A stretch of DNA of 64,000 nt from Fremontodendron californicum (GCA_030761205.1 JAULJL010000015.1:9491501-9555500); one strand, 5' to 3'. Shown: positions 35,401-48,451, counted from the first letter of the stretch. A program made the numbers and translations. Notes: generated by a model from the letters alone, not told the origin.

Positions 35401-36643
35401 CGACGTATATCTTTGAAACTTAGTAGATTTCTTCGGGACCTACTAGAATATAACGCATCATCAATATATAATTTTGTTCCATTTGGGAATATAATGTAGA
35501 CTCTTCCAGAGCCATCAATTACATTTGCAGAACCAGATATTGGATTAACATTAATTTCAGCTAATGTTAATTGCAAGAAATATTTTCTATCACGAAGAAT
35601 TGTGTGAGTTGTACCACTATCCGCTAAACATATGATAATCTTTAAAATAACATAAACATAAATATATCTCAATAGTAGATATTTTCATCCCCAATTAAAT
35701 GATCAATTTTGTCATTAGAATTTTTCGAAAAAATCAGAAACATCAAAAACAATATTTAGAGAAGATTCATTATCATAAGTAGGACCAATAGGTTTAGAAA
35801 TATTATAGCCCAATGACATTTATAACATTTAAAGAATGACATTTTGTTCCACACCTATAGCAAATATTGTCATTATTTTGCACTTTATTACTCTTTTCCG
35901 GAATTTTCTCATTTTTGACACTTCTTTTGATTCCATTTAACACCTTTGCTTTTAGAACTTGAATGATGATTATCACGAGTCCGATGATTTTTTTCTACCG
36001 CGACCCATTTTAAAACCATGACCTCGTCCATGACTTTGAGAAAATACCACATTCACTTCAGGAAATGGTGTTGAGCTAGTAGGACGAGATTGATGGTTTT
36101 TTATCAAAAGCTCATTGTTTTGTTCAGCCACAAGTAGACAAGAAATTAGCTCAGAATATTTTGTGAATCTACACACTCGATATTGCTGTTGCAGGAGCAC
36201 ATTCGAGGCATGAAAAGTTGAATATGTTTTTTCCAACATATCTTCATTAGTAATATTCTCTCCTCATAATTTCAATTGAGAGCTAATCTTAAACAAGACT
36301 GAGTTATATTCACTAACGGTTTTGAAATCTTGTAATCGTAAGTCTATCCACTCATATCGAGCTTTTGGAAGAATCACCGTTTTGTGTGTGTTCATATTTG
36401 TCCTTTAAGTTATTCCAAAGGGCTAATGAGTCTTTAATAGTAAGATACTTAGTTTTCAATTCTTCATATAAATGGTGTCGAAGGATAACCATTCCTTTTG
36501 TGCGATCCTTCAAGGATGCCAGGTTTTCTTCTTCAATAGTATTTTCAAGATTCATAGCTTCAAGATGAATCTCAGCATCATGACAAATAATTTCTTCCAG
36601 AAATATCAAAAGCAACGAATTCAAAATTCGTGAGATTTGTCAT
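32485..36643 (-). pseudogene. Copia A gag-pol remnant with disabled reverse transcriptase
   Basis: Starts at 36643 with MTNLTNFEFVAFDISGRNYL (gag; a stop follows soon), then LEAMNLENTIEEENLASLKD and LLQQQYRVCRFTKYSELISC. The protease region has LADSGTTHTILRDRKYF (about 35630). Next come an eroded integrase and reverse transcriptase (KLQRSLYGLK, MWYNRLNEYLLENGYENNVI, KKDFEMKDLSKTKFCLGF). RNase H (32847-32485) has HEASHEYAWLRTMIQRL, ILHEDNAACI and RTKHISPKFFYTHKL. Many stops and frameshifts separate these pieces. At the RT active site the text is IVAVYDLNIVG where copia elements have a YVDD box; two codons appear to be missing. Non-functional. Confidence 0.88.
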
Positions 36644-36887
36644 TGTAAAGATACTTGATATAATAAATAAAAAGTTCAAAGTTAGGTGGACATTAAGAAT
36701 CTAAAAAATTACTCGTCCCACATATATTATAGAACATGTAAAGATATATACTTTTTGCAAATAAGAAGATATATATACTAGATTTTTAGATAACACATGT
36801 TAAAGAATGCAAAATTCTTGTCTTGATATAAAGAAAGGAAGCTTGAGGGACTTTACTATCGTTAGAGACTTGATCGTGTTGATAACG

Positions 36888-37194
36888 TGTTATAAATAAA
36901 ATAAAAGGAGTAAATAAAGAGAGATCAAGACAAAGAAAATATGAACTCTCAAAGTCTAGTTCTTAAGGAACTAACTATATATGTTACCAAACCTTTTTCT
37001 ATTCCTTCTTCTTAGATACAAACTCATCTTTATATGGCACTCCAAGAATTATTAGGGAGGGGAGAATACATTTCTCATACAATGTAACATAATTATTATA
37101 TACATAATATTTAATCTAATTCATTCACCATATGCATTCATCATAATTTAGTCATCCACCAAATACATTCATCTAACCTCATGCATGTATAACG
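36888..37194 (-). repeat. 5' LTR of copia A
   Basis: 307 bp, aligned along its whole length with 31930-32231. The last base is G (TATAACG) where the other LTR has A. Differences are spread throughout. Confidence 0.85.
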
Positions 37195-37199
37195 ATATC

Positions 37200-38080
37200 A
37201 GTTCTTGAAGATTAAAGAATTTTGAGAATAAATTCAAAAAATTGGTATCCAACAGTTAACATTAATACCCAAAAAAGTTGGATGCAATCAAATGTTAAAG
37301 CTGACTTATCTTTGAATCTTAAATGCCCTAATATAAGTTTGACATTTGACTCTTTCCCACCTTATTTAGACTTTGTTTCTGCTACTTTGAACCATACAAC
37401 CAATCAAAAACCGTTTACATGAAAAAATTTCTATAGGAGTAAATTAATGGACCATGCTTAACATTATAAGATTTTGCTAACGGATATTTTAAGAATATTT
37501 TTTAAAATTATTATATATGTATTCATTTGTAATATTGTAAATGATTTTGTTAATAAGTGTTTATATTTTTTAATATTATTAATATAATAATATCTGCATT
37601 CAATACATTGAAATAATAATAAAAAATTCTCAATTATTACATTTAATATAATATTTTGAATATAAATAATTTATTAATTAGTTTTAAAAATAAAAAAAAT
37701 TTAAAACACTTTTTAGCAAAAATAAGTTGTAGAACAAACTTAGTTTGAGTAAATATAACAAGAGTAAACATCATACAATAGTTTACCAAATACAAAATTT
37801 CCGGCATAAGTAGTTTTCTATATATATATATATTTATAGAAAGTTTGAGGATGAAAAAGATTTCAACTTTGAACTTTAAACCTCAACCTTATTGTTTTAC
37901 GGTTTCAATTTCGAAACAACAAAAATAATAATATTTGCTAGGCACTTTCCATATGAACACACAGATTATATATAGCTCTAATTTTGACATGATCATGAAT
38001 TTAACTCTAAGACAATAGTATTAAAAATTTTCCTCTAACTCAGCTGAATTAAGGAATTAAAGCCATGCATCTGTTTGTGA
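37200..38080. other. AT-rich region 3' of the HIPP gene
   Basis: Simple AT-rich DNA including a short TA run at about 37818. It probably contains the 3' untranslated region of the HIPP gene. No other gene seen. Confidence 0.5.
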
Positions 38081-38670
38081 TTACATGATGGAGCAAGAGG
38101 GTCCATGGTGCTGGGAATATCCATATGATGGCTCCTGATACACATAATAAGATGGATTATTATATGGCGGCCAAACGTACGCCATTGGCTTTGCTTCCTC
38201 TTTCTTCTCTTCCTTCTTTTCACCATCACTCACGCTCACCAGCTCTGCATGCCCCATGCTCTTTCTTAGCAGACTTGTTAGCTGAACTGCATCCAAATCC
38301 CCCGTTACCTCTATTTGGCTCTTGTCATCGCCTTTCAATGAAGCAGACTCCACCCCTTCATTCACACACACACACAAAAGTCTACAATTTCAGCATTAAA
38401 TTTAAACATTTTTTTTTCTTTTCCAAATTTTATCATCAGAATGAATGAAATCAAAGTTGGTTTCAGCAGCTGGGGTTTTGATCCAGTACCTGAGAGACCG
38501 GCTGCAATTTTCAAGGCCTTGGAGCGGCATTTCTGGTCTTTCATAGTTACACTCACTACCATCTTTTGCTGAAAAAGAAAAGCAAAATTCAATCAAAGTC
38601 GAAACTTTGTATTCCTATTAATCTATTATATATATATAATATAATCCATGATTCATTTCCATACCTTCAT
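38081..38670 (-). CDS. Heavy-metal-associated-domain protein with isoprenylation motif (HIPP-like)
   Basis: Exons (minus) 38670-38665, 38568-38490 and 38355-38081 join in frame to 119 codons. Exon 1 encodes only Met-Lys. The protein starts MKQKMVVSVTMKDQKCRSKA, then LKIAAGLSGVESASLKGDDK and IEVTGDLDAVQLTSLLRKSM (HMA fold, about residues 4-70). An acidic/basic linker EKKEEKKEEAKP, a Pro/Tyr-rich tail (AYVWPPYNNPSYYVYQEPSY) and the C-terminal CaaX box CSIM follow. The CaaX cysteine would be farnesylated, tethering the protein to membranes. The usual metal-binding MxCxxC loop reads MKDQKC: only the second cysteine is present, so strong metal binding is unlikely. Such CxxC-less members are known in this plant family. 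Apparently intact, with a TATA box upstream. Confidence 0.9.
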
Positions 38671-38840
38671 GGTGGCGTTTATCTGTTAAGAATAGATAGA
38701 CCCCTTTTTTCTTCCCAAAGAGAGTAGCAAAAAAATAGCGATGGCAAGAGAAAGATCAAAGATGCTTAGAGGAAGAAGTTTGAGAGGAACTAATTGCTTG
38801 CTTGTTCTTGCTTTGGCCGAGGTAGCAAAGATTTGTTGGT

Positions 38841-38850
38841 GTATTTATAG
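38841..38850 (-). promoter_or_regulatory. TATA box of the HIPP-like gene
   Basis: The minus strand reads CTATAAATAC about 170 bases upstream of the ATG at 38670. The leader between them is purine-rich (AGAGAAAGATC-type when read on plus). Confidence 0.65.
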
Positions 38851-40980
38851 AGTCCGGGGATCGAGAGTTTGCTAAGGCCTACTAATTAAGGATATTTCAT
38901 TGCAAGTTCCAGGAAACGTTTGATCTTCATCATAAGTTGACCCTGCCAACTATCAAGTTTACTTCGTCAAGTCAGCTCCTTTACTTTGATTTTCATCGTA
39001 AGGTGACCCTACCAAGTTTTCTTTGCTATTATGAGGGCGGGCGTACAATAAAAACTAATTTTTTTTTTTTTTTTATCTCACTTGAAGGTTTGGCTCATAA
39101 CTTCATATGATTTTTTTTATTTATTTACAAAATCGGTTAGAATCTTCTTTTCAAATTAAATACGTAAAAACAGATACACTCATATCGCAACTATGATTAT
39201 AAATTCTAATGGTTATGTTACCTCCATTATTTTTTTATTACTTTTTAATATATTTATCAGCATCATTCACACTATAGGCTGCTTATAAATTGTAAAAATA
39301 ATATTTATGAATGGTACTGAAAAATAAATTGTATTAAAAAATAATAGATAAAAATGACGAAGAGATCTTAATCCAGAAAGAAACATACTAGTTATATCAG
39401 TTTAAGTTTAATTTAAAAAAAAAAAAACTAAGATATATTTCCTTGTGGTAATGAATATCGATAAGGAATTAAGGTTGAAGGTATTCATTATGCTGATAGA
39501 AATTTAGGTTGAATACTTGCAATAAAAATTCATTATTACTATTTGACTTTAAGGCAAGAGAAGTACATGTGCCCATTTACAATTTCAAAAAAGTGATTTT
39601 TGTATAATATTTTATTTTAATTCAAAATTTTTAGAATTTATGATTTTTTAAAAATGTTCTAAATCTATCATCGTTGATTTTAACATAATGAGAGGTGGTA
39701 ATTTAAAATTTAAAATCTATTTTCTTGTTTATCTAATTTATTTATTTTTCCTCCTAAATAACTTTGCACAATTTTCTATTTATTTTAAAATTAAAAAAAT
39801 TAAAACAATGAAAAGTAATAGTATTTAGCTTAATGATAAAATATATTTTCTAATTAAATTTATTCTCTTAAAAAATTCAGGTGCTTTTTTAGTGTGGTAA
39901 ATGTAATATATATATATATAACAGTACATAATAGTAAAAATTTAATCGTAATTTAATTTTTTTATTAAACACTTTTTAAGAGAAAAATATTAAAACTTAT
40001 ATTAAATATTAAAAAAAAAATTCAATTTTGGTTATCATTTAATTATTTTTAGGTCTCAAGTTCAAGTCTCTTCATATGTAAGTTTGATCAAATTTTATGT
40101 TAAATTTATTTAATTATATGCTGCTTCGTTAATTTATTTGATTTAATGTTATATTTTTTAAAATAGATCTAATATTTGATTATAATTATAATATCTTTTA
40201 AAATTGTAATCTCATCAAAAAAAATATTAACAATACTTTCACATAAATAACTTCACCATTAAATTCTTCTATATAATTCAAAGATTTACAAACTTTAATA
40301 AAAAAAAAGAAAATCAAATTTAATTGCCAAAATCTCTTACGGGGTTTGCTCAATTAGCAAAGACATTGACTTGTACGTATAAATTAATAATTCCTTTCCC
40401 CATGACAATGAGTCCCAACAAATAGTGAAGGAATTTAAACTAAAAAGCAAGTAATTAATATAGTGAAATAATTGACATATATAATGGAGCATGGAGTTGT
40501 TGAATGTGAACCTCACTTAAATATTATTATATTTTAGATGGAAAAAAAAAAGTACTCAATATAATATAAACAAGGAATAATTAATATAATAAGAATAAAT
40601 TAATATTTTAGGCAACCTTTCTTTATTTCTTTCCTCTAGAATAGATTAGATGACTTTATTTTTTTGAATAAATTAGATGATTTTGATTGCTTTAGATTAG
40701 TCATTCACGAGGTGGAGGGCGTGACCTTTCTTCTTCCCCTTTCATTGGATTTTTGTTCATTCTAAAAATTAAATTAAATAAATATAACAAATTTTGTATA
40801 GCGACAACTTGACTTAGTTTTTGGTTTCAGTTGACTCCAAAGTCAACTTGACTCAGTCGTTTTCTTTTAAAAAATATATATTTAGGAAAATGTGATGTAG
40901 TTGAGTCATAATATCGTTTTAAAACTGAATCCTTATAAGATTTAGCCATAAAATATAATTACGACGTGACAAAAAATACT

Positions 40981-41031
<51 letters not shown>

Positions 41032-42636
41032 TGTTACAATATTTAAATATATAACTTTCAAATTAGATGTTGATTTTCTTATCACAGCAAAATTAAATAT
41101 CACAAAATACCAGAAATTGGTTGTGCAATTTTTGAACAAAATATGGCTTGTGAATAAAATAATATTCTAAAATAAACCTAAATAAATTAAACTCAAACTC
41201 AAAGTAAGTCCTAATTTTTTTGGTTATTAATTAGTGGTCCAATTCAAAACCACGATGTAAAATATAAAGGAGTTTAATTGTTTATGGCAGAGCTTGCAAA
41301 ATATAAATTAATTTTTTTGTTATTATTTAAGAAATAAATTTTTTTATTTGGAACAAGGGAGGGTACGTACAATTAGTCAATTGTTTTGATGTATAAATGT
41401 TACCTCTTATTAAATGCATTCCCATATAAAAAAGACAACAAAGATTAGATTCGGATTTATCTTTTTTTTTTTTTATATTTTTTTTTATGGTCAAGATAAG
41501 TTGTACTATTCAATGTGATAATAATATGGAGATAATTTTATAATATAAATGAAAAATTATTTCATTGAGTGAAATTTTTAGATTATACAACTCGATTAAT
41601 AAGATAATACATATCTATTAAAATATATTAAAAATGAAATATATGATAATTTTTTAATTTCATTTGTAAAATTAAAAAAATACGATTGTCAATATATATA
41701 AAGAATAAAAAATGAAAAAATGGGTTTTTGATAAAATTAAGAGAAAAGTAAAAATAGTGAGGAATATAGCATGGCGTTTAGGGATGGTAAAATCTGAACC
41801 GTCCGATGGATTTTGAATCGATCCGCTCCGAATGAAGAGGTTTTTTTTTTTTGAACAGTGTAGGCGGAGCGGGGCAGTTTTTTTTTGTTTGAAAGGCAGG
41901 GATAGAGCGATTCTGGTAATTGTCTACTCCGTCCCGTCTCAAACAGTGAAATTACTATTTTACTCTTAAATATTTAATTTTTAAAAAGATAATAAAGTAA
42001 TACAACTAAATATATTATTTGATGTTTATGTTGAATTTATGTATTTTTTTTTATCTCTTCTTGTCAAAATAGTCCTCTTCTCTTATAGGTTATATATCAT
42101 TTGATGATTATGTTGAATTTATATTTAAATTTTTTTATAATGCTTTATTATTTGATAAAATTAGAAATAATTAATAAATATCGAATGAGGTAGGGCAGGG
42201 CAGTTATGGATGTTACCGACATCCATGAAGATAGTAGTGGCATTGAATTTTCAATATCCACACCAAAACGGGGCGAGAGACGAAGCAGAATATTCCAATA
42301 ACAAGATGGAGATGAATTTTACAATATCTGCCCCGTCCCGCTCTATTATCATCTCCAATGGCATTGAAATTGATGGTATTAGACCCTACCCACATGAATT
42401 TAGAGACAAAAAGAAAAGATCATATAAAGCAGTTCCCCTACTAAGTAATCTAACTAGATCCGGTAATTTGTGTATTCATATCGTGTTTGTATTTTTTTGT
42501 GGTATAATCGTGTTTAAGGTGTTTTATATTGATATAAATTTTGACGTGTTAATAATTGTGTTATATAGATTTTGACACATTCGTGTATTCGTGTTCGTGT
42601 TTCTTTTTTGTGTCGTGTCGTGTTTTAATTATTTTT
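38851..42636. other. AT-rich intergenic region
   Basis: No gene recognised. A (TA)n run lies at 40988-41036. From 41779 (TAGGGATGGTAAAATCTGAA) to about 42400 there are GC-richer pieces with CCGTCCGATGG, GGAGCGGGGCAG and CCCCGTCCCGCTC, consistent with one or more eroded TAGGGATGG-type hAT-like elements. CGTGT-rich repeats follow at 42460-42630. Confidence 0.4.
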
Positions 42637-43572
42637 TGTTGGCAATCTTGTAAGAATTTAACAAACTTTCTTACTGCATACTGATATATATAAACATATT
42701 ATGAACAGAATATTGAAAATACAAACACTTACAATTTCGGTAGAAGCAGAAAAATAGAATATCGAGTCAAGGTTGGACCTCTGACCTTAAGACGATTATT
42801 GCCTGTCTTAACGGTGCTTATAGTTTTATTGCAATTCTTCTCCCAGGTTTCCTCGATAACGTTGCAAATGAGAGCACAATCGGAGCAACACAGCGAACCA
42901 GAAGAATGTTGAGTCTCTCTCTCAAAGGACAGAATTAATTTGAGTGAATTTGTGAGTGAAAAAATAGACACAAGAAGTCTGTATATATAGCAAGCAATCT
43001 GCCTATTCGGTAAAGACACATCACAGGGAAGGAACCTGTTTGATCAGAACAGGCACACCCATTGGTGACGAACCAGCATGTCTTTACCGAAAAGACAGAT
43101 TCAAGAAAACAACACGAACCTGTTAGCTCTTGGACCGAAAAGGCATGAAATAATCGGACAGTCATAATAAGTTGGTCCGGCTGAGCAGCAAAAAGATTAT
43201 TGCTGACCCAAGCCCAAGCTCGGTCCGACCCGGCTCGGCGACGGCGTGCGTGTGTGGTCCAGCCCAGTTTGTGTAAGTCCTCACCCACAACAAAACTTGG
43301 GTGCCCCTTGGGGCCCAACCCAACATGGAACACAAGTCTTTATAAACAACTAGCAAAGGCCAAACTTTGCTCTAAGTGGGATTGAATATCATACACAACT
43401 ACAACCAACTATCTTCCTCTTTAAGTGGGTGTTTAATGAGACTAATTTCTCATTCAATTTTGATATTAATTGTGTAAGTTAATTATACACCATGTATCTA
43501 GTTACGACAACCTACGTATTAGAATACGTATTTTGTATGTATACATATAATTATAAGCTATGATATCTGACA
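42637..43572 (-). repeat. 3' LTR of copia B
   Basis: 936 bp; aligns with 49139-50053 over nearly its full length, with substitutions and small indels. Ends GATATCTGACA where the other has GATATCCAACA. Confidence 0.85.
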
Positions 43573-46279
43573 ATCCCCCACATGAATGAAAATTGTCTGA
43601 TTAAAACGACGAACTAACTTGGAGTTTGAGAGAGACTTTCTTTGAAGAGTAATTGCATCAAGATAGGTAGCTTTTGACGTTGAACCTTCCATAGTGACAA
43701 CTATAGGATTTACTCGGCTAATTAGTGAACATGATGGCTTGAACTATTCAGCCTTTCGTGTAAACCAAGACAATAGGTATCACACAATTCCCCTTCGAAC
43801 ATCTTCGATTCTCACGGTTGTGTTCATTTTGGCCCCGAACACTTCCTGGTTTCTTATGAGTACTCTAGAGAATTTAGCCTGATCAATTCTCATAGAAGTG
43901 GCCACGTTTTTTACTTATAATAGGTGATTGCTTATTAAGAGTATCCTGCAATACCCCACTTGATTTTATCAAGCTATAAGAATCATTAAAAGCATAGCTT
44001 ATCCTAACTCATTTGCAGGCAGCACTAAATCATCATAGGAATGGATAAGAGTGTTTAACTATTTTAGTGCTCACACTAAGTTAACATAATTCAGTTGTCC
44101 CTTTTGAACCTAGATCTTGGGATCTCTAATCAGCTAGGTTGGGTTGCCACTATGTAACTTTAATTTATAGGCTTAAGACCCATTCCCCTCGATGATATAC
44201 TTGCTCTTTTGTTAAAACTTTACGTAAGCGCGCTTCATTATCTGTTGATTTTTTTCATAATCAAAAGAGATAATTCCATTGAGAGCAACTATCTAACGGT
44301 ATTATGTCTTCGACAAATGTGTCAAGATTTACTATTATACAAACAACTCTGTGCCCTACCAATTTCAGATTGGCAATCGCAATGTATACAAATTGCAGGC
44401 ACAAGTTTCGACCATCTTGGAATATCTTCTAAAAAATTTCGAAGCCATTTCGCTTATTCTCCAGCTTTATCTAAAGCTTAAAAAATACAGATTCCATAGT
44501 GGATCTGACAATACATGTTTGTTTAGAAGATTTCCAAAACACTGCAACTCCTCCAATAATAAAGACAAATCCGTTAACGGATTTGAAATCTTTAGTATCG
44601 GATATCTAGTTTGAATCACTGTACATTCAAGCACAGCAGGATATCTTGTATAGTACATAACTTGAGGTGTATCTCAAATTTCTGAGTACCCTTACTATGG
44701 CCTTCCAGTGATCCTTTTCAGGATTACTTGTAAATTTACTCAAATTGCTAACTGAGTATGTTATGTCTTTACATTCATTTACAACATAATAGTTTGCTTC
44801 CAGGGTCTGTGCCACTCTTGGTACCATCTGGGATCACCAATCCCATGGTCAAGGTCTCATCCTCAGCTTCACAACGGGGTAGTCATGGTAGTACCAAGAC
44901 ATGCCGATACCATACCATGACATTATTCCCCACTTACTATGTCGATTCCCTCATTGACGACAAGATCACACCCGAGTACCCTTGTTGCATAAAGTTGACA
45001 TTTTCTCACATGTCCTTCTCTTGCCCTCAAGGACTAGGTCATGATCCCTTCGAATGAGGCACCGAATATAGTTTTAGGTCCTATCATGATCTTTTAAGCC
45101 GGAGAAACTGATACATTTGCAAGACACCCCCACACTTTCGTGTATTTGTAGGATGGTCTTTGACTCTTCCATAATTCATATGGTGTCATGTCTGATTTCT
45201 TGTGGGATATTTTATTTAAAATATTATTAGCTATTGAAATAGCCTCCCCCTCACAAGTTCTAAGATAACCCTGAACTAATCAACAAAGCATTCATCAATT
45301 CTTTCAACGTTCGGTTCTTGCGTTTCGCAGTACCGTATTGTTGAGGTGAATAAGGAGAAGTGGTTTGAATGTTGATTCCATATATTGAACAGAATTCATT
45401 GAATCATATTCACCACCCATATCACTCCTTATTTTCTTGTTTAGTTGATTTTTGACCTCATTTTTAAAGAGTTTAAAAACTTCCAAGGCCTCGTCTTTGC
45501 TTCTTAACAAATAGACATAACAATATCTTGTGCAATAAAATACTTTTTACAGCCTCTAGTTTGCACAAACTTAAGTCACATATATCGGTGTGAATTAAAT
45601 CTAGAGGTTTACTACTTCTTTTTACCGAATAGAAAGGAGTCTTAGCCAATTTGGATTCCACACAAATTTCTCATTTGTGATTTTTATCAATAACAATTTG
45701 CGGAAGCAAATCCAATTTGTTGATTCTCTACAAGGTCTTGTAAAACGCATAACCTAATCTACCATGCCATAATTTAGAAGACATCACCAAATAACCAGAA
45801 GAAATAATTTAATTATTATTCTTGTTCTTTGGCATAACAGCCATAATATTGAGCTTAAAAAGCTCATCACATAGATATCCTCTACCCACAAACATGCCAC
45901 ATTTAGTGAGTACAAATTTAACATACTCAAATACTAGTCTGAACCCGTTCTTGCTTAACAGAGAGCCGGAAACCAAATTCTTTCGAATTTCGAGAGCATG
46001 AACCATATTGTTCAAAGTTGGTTCTTTCCCGGAGTTCATCTTGAGTACCATATTCCCATGGCCTCGTACCTTGCAAACCGAAGAGTTTCCCATAAACAGT
46101 TGCTCATCAATAGCAGCTTCTTTATACTCGAAGAAACTCTTTCCATCAGAACAAACGTGACAAATAGCACCGGTATCAACCCACCATGTCTTAGGGTTTT
46201 CTACCATGTTCACTTGTGACACTACAACAGTGAGCTCAATCTCATAATTATCAATTAAGTTGGCTTGAGCTCTTTTCTT

Positions 46280-46826
46280 GTTCTTGATTTTTTTTTTTTT
46301 GGAAAATAATTCACTTATTTGATTTTTTAAATCATTTTCAATATTTTTTGTATCATGATCATTTTTATTTTATTTATAATTACATTTAAAAATAAAATAT
46401 GTTCATTAAATTAGGCTATTGAACATAATTACTAATAATTTACTATATTTTTTAACATTTTAATATTTATTTTATCTATTTGACATTTAAAAATTTTAGA
46501 TATTATTTAAAAATTTTAGATATTAAATATTTAAAATTTATATTTGCATAAAAACATATATATGCATGTAATGGATGTATATTTGCATGTGTATATAATA
46601 TATATTTTATTAAGAAACTTGAAAATAAATTATACATATAGATATATGAAAAAATATTTGAAAAATACCGGTAAATCCGAAACAGTACACCAAAACACAC
46701 CGGTACCAGTACGTACCAGTACCAGAACAAAAACGGTACGCCCACCGGTAAGTACTAACTACGTTGGTTTTATGTATATTTTTATACGTTCGTGTATTCG
46801 TGTCGTGTTTGTGTTATTTTTAGTGT
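46280..46826. repeat. Insertion disrupting the copia B zinc knuckle
   Basis: About 550 bp of non-copia DNA separates the CFVCNKPGH half of the gag zinc knuckle from the downstream KNKKRAQ region. It is AT-rich, with a GTACCAGTACGTACCAGTAC / CACCGGTAAGTAC block at 46680-46750 and a TTCGTGTATTCGTGTCGTGT module at 46788-46810. The ends are not clear inverted repeats; it may be a composite of two small insertions. Confidence 0.6.
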
Positions 46827-47496
46827 TGATGGCCGGGCTTGTTACATACGAAACAAGTTCCAGTGAACTTCTTGAAATCCGTTCCCTTATTAGCTTGGAA
46901 AGAACTAGAACCAACAAATTTCCTCTTGTTGGTCTTGTGCGAATGTTTTACAACGTTTGCCTTGGCTTACATGGTCTGACCTTTAACCCTCTTTTCTATA
47001 CCACGATTATCCTCTTCGATTCTTAACCGAATAATCAAGTCCTCTAAAGTCATCTCCTTTCTCTTGTGCTTTAGATAGTTCTTGAAATTCTTCCACAAAA
47101 GAGGCAATTTCTCTATCAAATCCGCTGTCTCAAATGATTCATTAAGAATCATTCCCTCGATAGTAATCTCATGGAGGATCAACTGATACTCTTGGACTTG
47201 ACTAATTACGATTTTCGAGTCCACCATTTTGAAATCCAAAAATCGGCCAACCACAAATTTCTTCGTGCCGGCATCCTCGGTTATGTATTTTCTCTCTAAG
47301 GACTCCCACAGCTCTCTCGCTGTCTTGATCGGGCTATACACATTGTATAACATGTTGTCCAATCCGTTGAGGATATAGTTCTTGCATAGGAAGTCTGAAT
47401 GCTTCCATGCATCCACCGAAGCTACAGCCATAGTATCGGTCTTTTCCTCGTTCAGAGTCGGGGCCTCCTCTCGTAAGAACCTGGCTAGGTTGAAGG

Positions 47497-47954
47497 TAGG
47501 GCTGTAATCGAGCCGAGCCGAGCTCGAATACTGAGAAGCTCGAGCTCGAGCTCGATTCGAAACTCGAGGTTCGAAGCTCGGTTCGAGCTCGATCGAGTAT
47601 CATTTTTTAAGCTCGAGCTCGGCTCGAGATAAAATCGAACTATTCGAGCTCGACTCGATTAGGCTCGTTTATATACTCGAGCTCGAGCTCAAGCTCGAAT
47701 TAAGGGTTTTTAAGTATGTATATATATATTAAGGGTAAAATAGTAAATTAATAATAAAAAAATTATAAATAAAAAAAGCTCGATTAGGCTCGCGAGCTGC
47801 TCGAATCGGGTATTAAGATACTCGAACTCGGCTCGCTCGATAGCTCGAGCTACTCGAGCTCGAGCTCGGCTCGATAATGACCGAATCGAATTCGAGTTTT
47901 TTTCGAGTCGAACTCGAGTAGCTTGCGAGCACAGGTGTCTCGTTTACACCCCTA
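47497..47954. mobile_element. Non-autonomous hAT-like element (458 bp) inserted in copia B gag
   Basis: Starts TAGGGCTGTAATCGAGCCGA and ends CTCGTTTACACCCCTA, with matching terminal inverted repeats (TAGGG-TGTAA type). It is flanked by a perfect 8-bp duplication GTTGAAGG (47489-47496 and 47955-47962), as expected for hAT transposition. On the minus strand the duplication falls in the gag codons ...LTTFN / NLARF. The interior is almost entirely a GAGCTCGAGCTCG-type repeat flanking an AT-rich centre (47700-47780). Confidence 0.88.
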
Positions 47955-48149
47955 GTTGAAGGTAGTCAGATAGAACAGCATCTTATACTGCTATCTTTTG
48001 AAGCCCAGATCATTGAACTTCTCGGACCTCTCACCATGTGTAACATGTAGTGGCTGTGGCACTACAGACGCACTAGCAGTACCAGTAGATCGTTCTACCA
48101 TCTGTTATAAAAAAAATAACAGAATCAACTTGATGCAATTTTTTAAAAA

Positions 48150-48167
48150 TTGACAACCAAATTATTC

Positions 48168-48198
<31 letters not shown>

Positions 48199-48411
48199 TC
48201 ACAGAAATTATATCTGTATTACAAATATATATATATATGTTCACAATATATATTACAAATACATATTTTCACAAAATATATATATGTCCACAAATATATA
48301 TATTCACACTATAAATATATAAATATAACTAAACAGTAGCAATATAAATATATATATATTATAACAAATATATATATATATATATGCTGTCAAAAGAGAA
48401 AGGATACCAAA

Positions 48412-48451
<40 letters not shown>

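Larger units (their letters stand above)
31930..37194 (-). mobile_element. Ty1/copia LTR retrotransposon A, decayed
   Basis: Two LTRs of about 300 bp (31930-32231 and 36888-37194) enclose a minus-strand gag-pol remnant in copia order (gag, protease, integrase, reverse transcriptase, RNase H). Flanking duplication ATATC at 31925-31929 and 37195-37199. Next to the 5' LTR (right) the minus strand reads CGTTATCAACACGATCAAG, which looks like a variant tRNA-Met primer site. Next to the 3' LTR (left) it reads CAAGGGGAAG, a polypurine tract. The LTRs have diverged by many substitutions, so the insertion is old. Confidence 0.88.
44467..48102 (-). pseudogene. Copia B gag-pol remnant
   Basis: Gag starts near 48102 (MVERSTGTASASVVPQPLHV) and meets a stop after GFKR. 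It is cut by the hAT-like element, then resumes at 47490 (NLARFLREEAPTLN) and runs through DAWKHSDFLCKNYILNGLDN, LWESLERKYITEDAGTKKF and EMTLEDLIIRLRIEEDNRG. The zinc knuckle begins CFVCNKPGH and is then interrupted at about 46826; sequence resumes at about 46280 with KNKKRAQANL. Protease (46222-45809): WWVDTGAICHVCSDGKSFFE. Integrase pieces: FYSVKRSSKPLDLIHTDICD and KKIRSDMGGEYDS. A scrap before RNase H reads FTSNPEKDHWKAIVRVLRNL (about 44730). Most of RT is absent. Non-functional. Confidence 0.85.

Noticed and set aside
38125..38448. 107-codon plus-strand frame over the HIPP gene
   Set aside because: It is antisense to HIPP exon 3, whose HMA and CaaX motifs and exon phases are convincing.
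42935..43385. Open frames of up to 132 codons in the copia B LTR, and the similar one at 49658-49867
   Set aside because: They lie in LTR sequence, are not conserved in frame between the two LTRs, and match no known protein.
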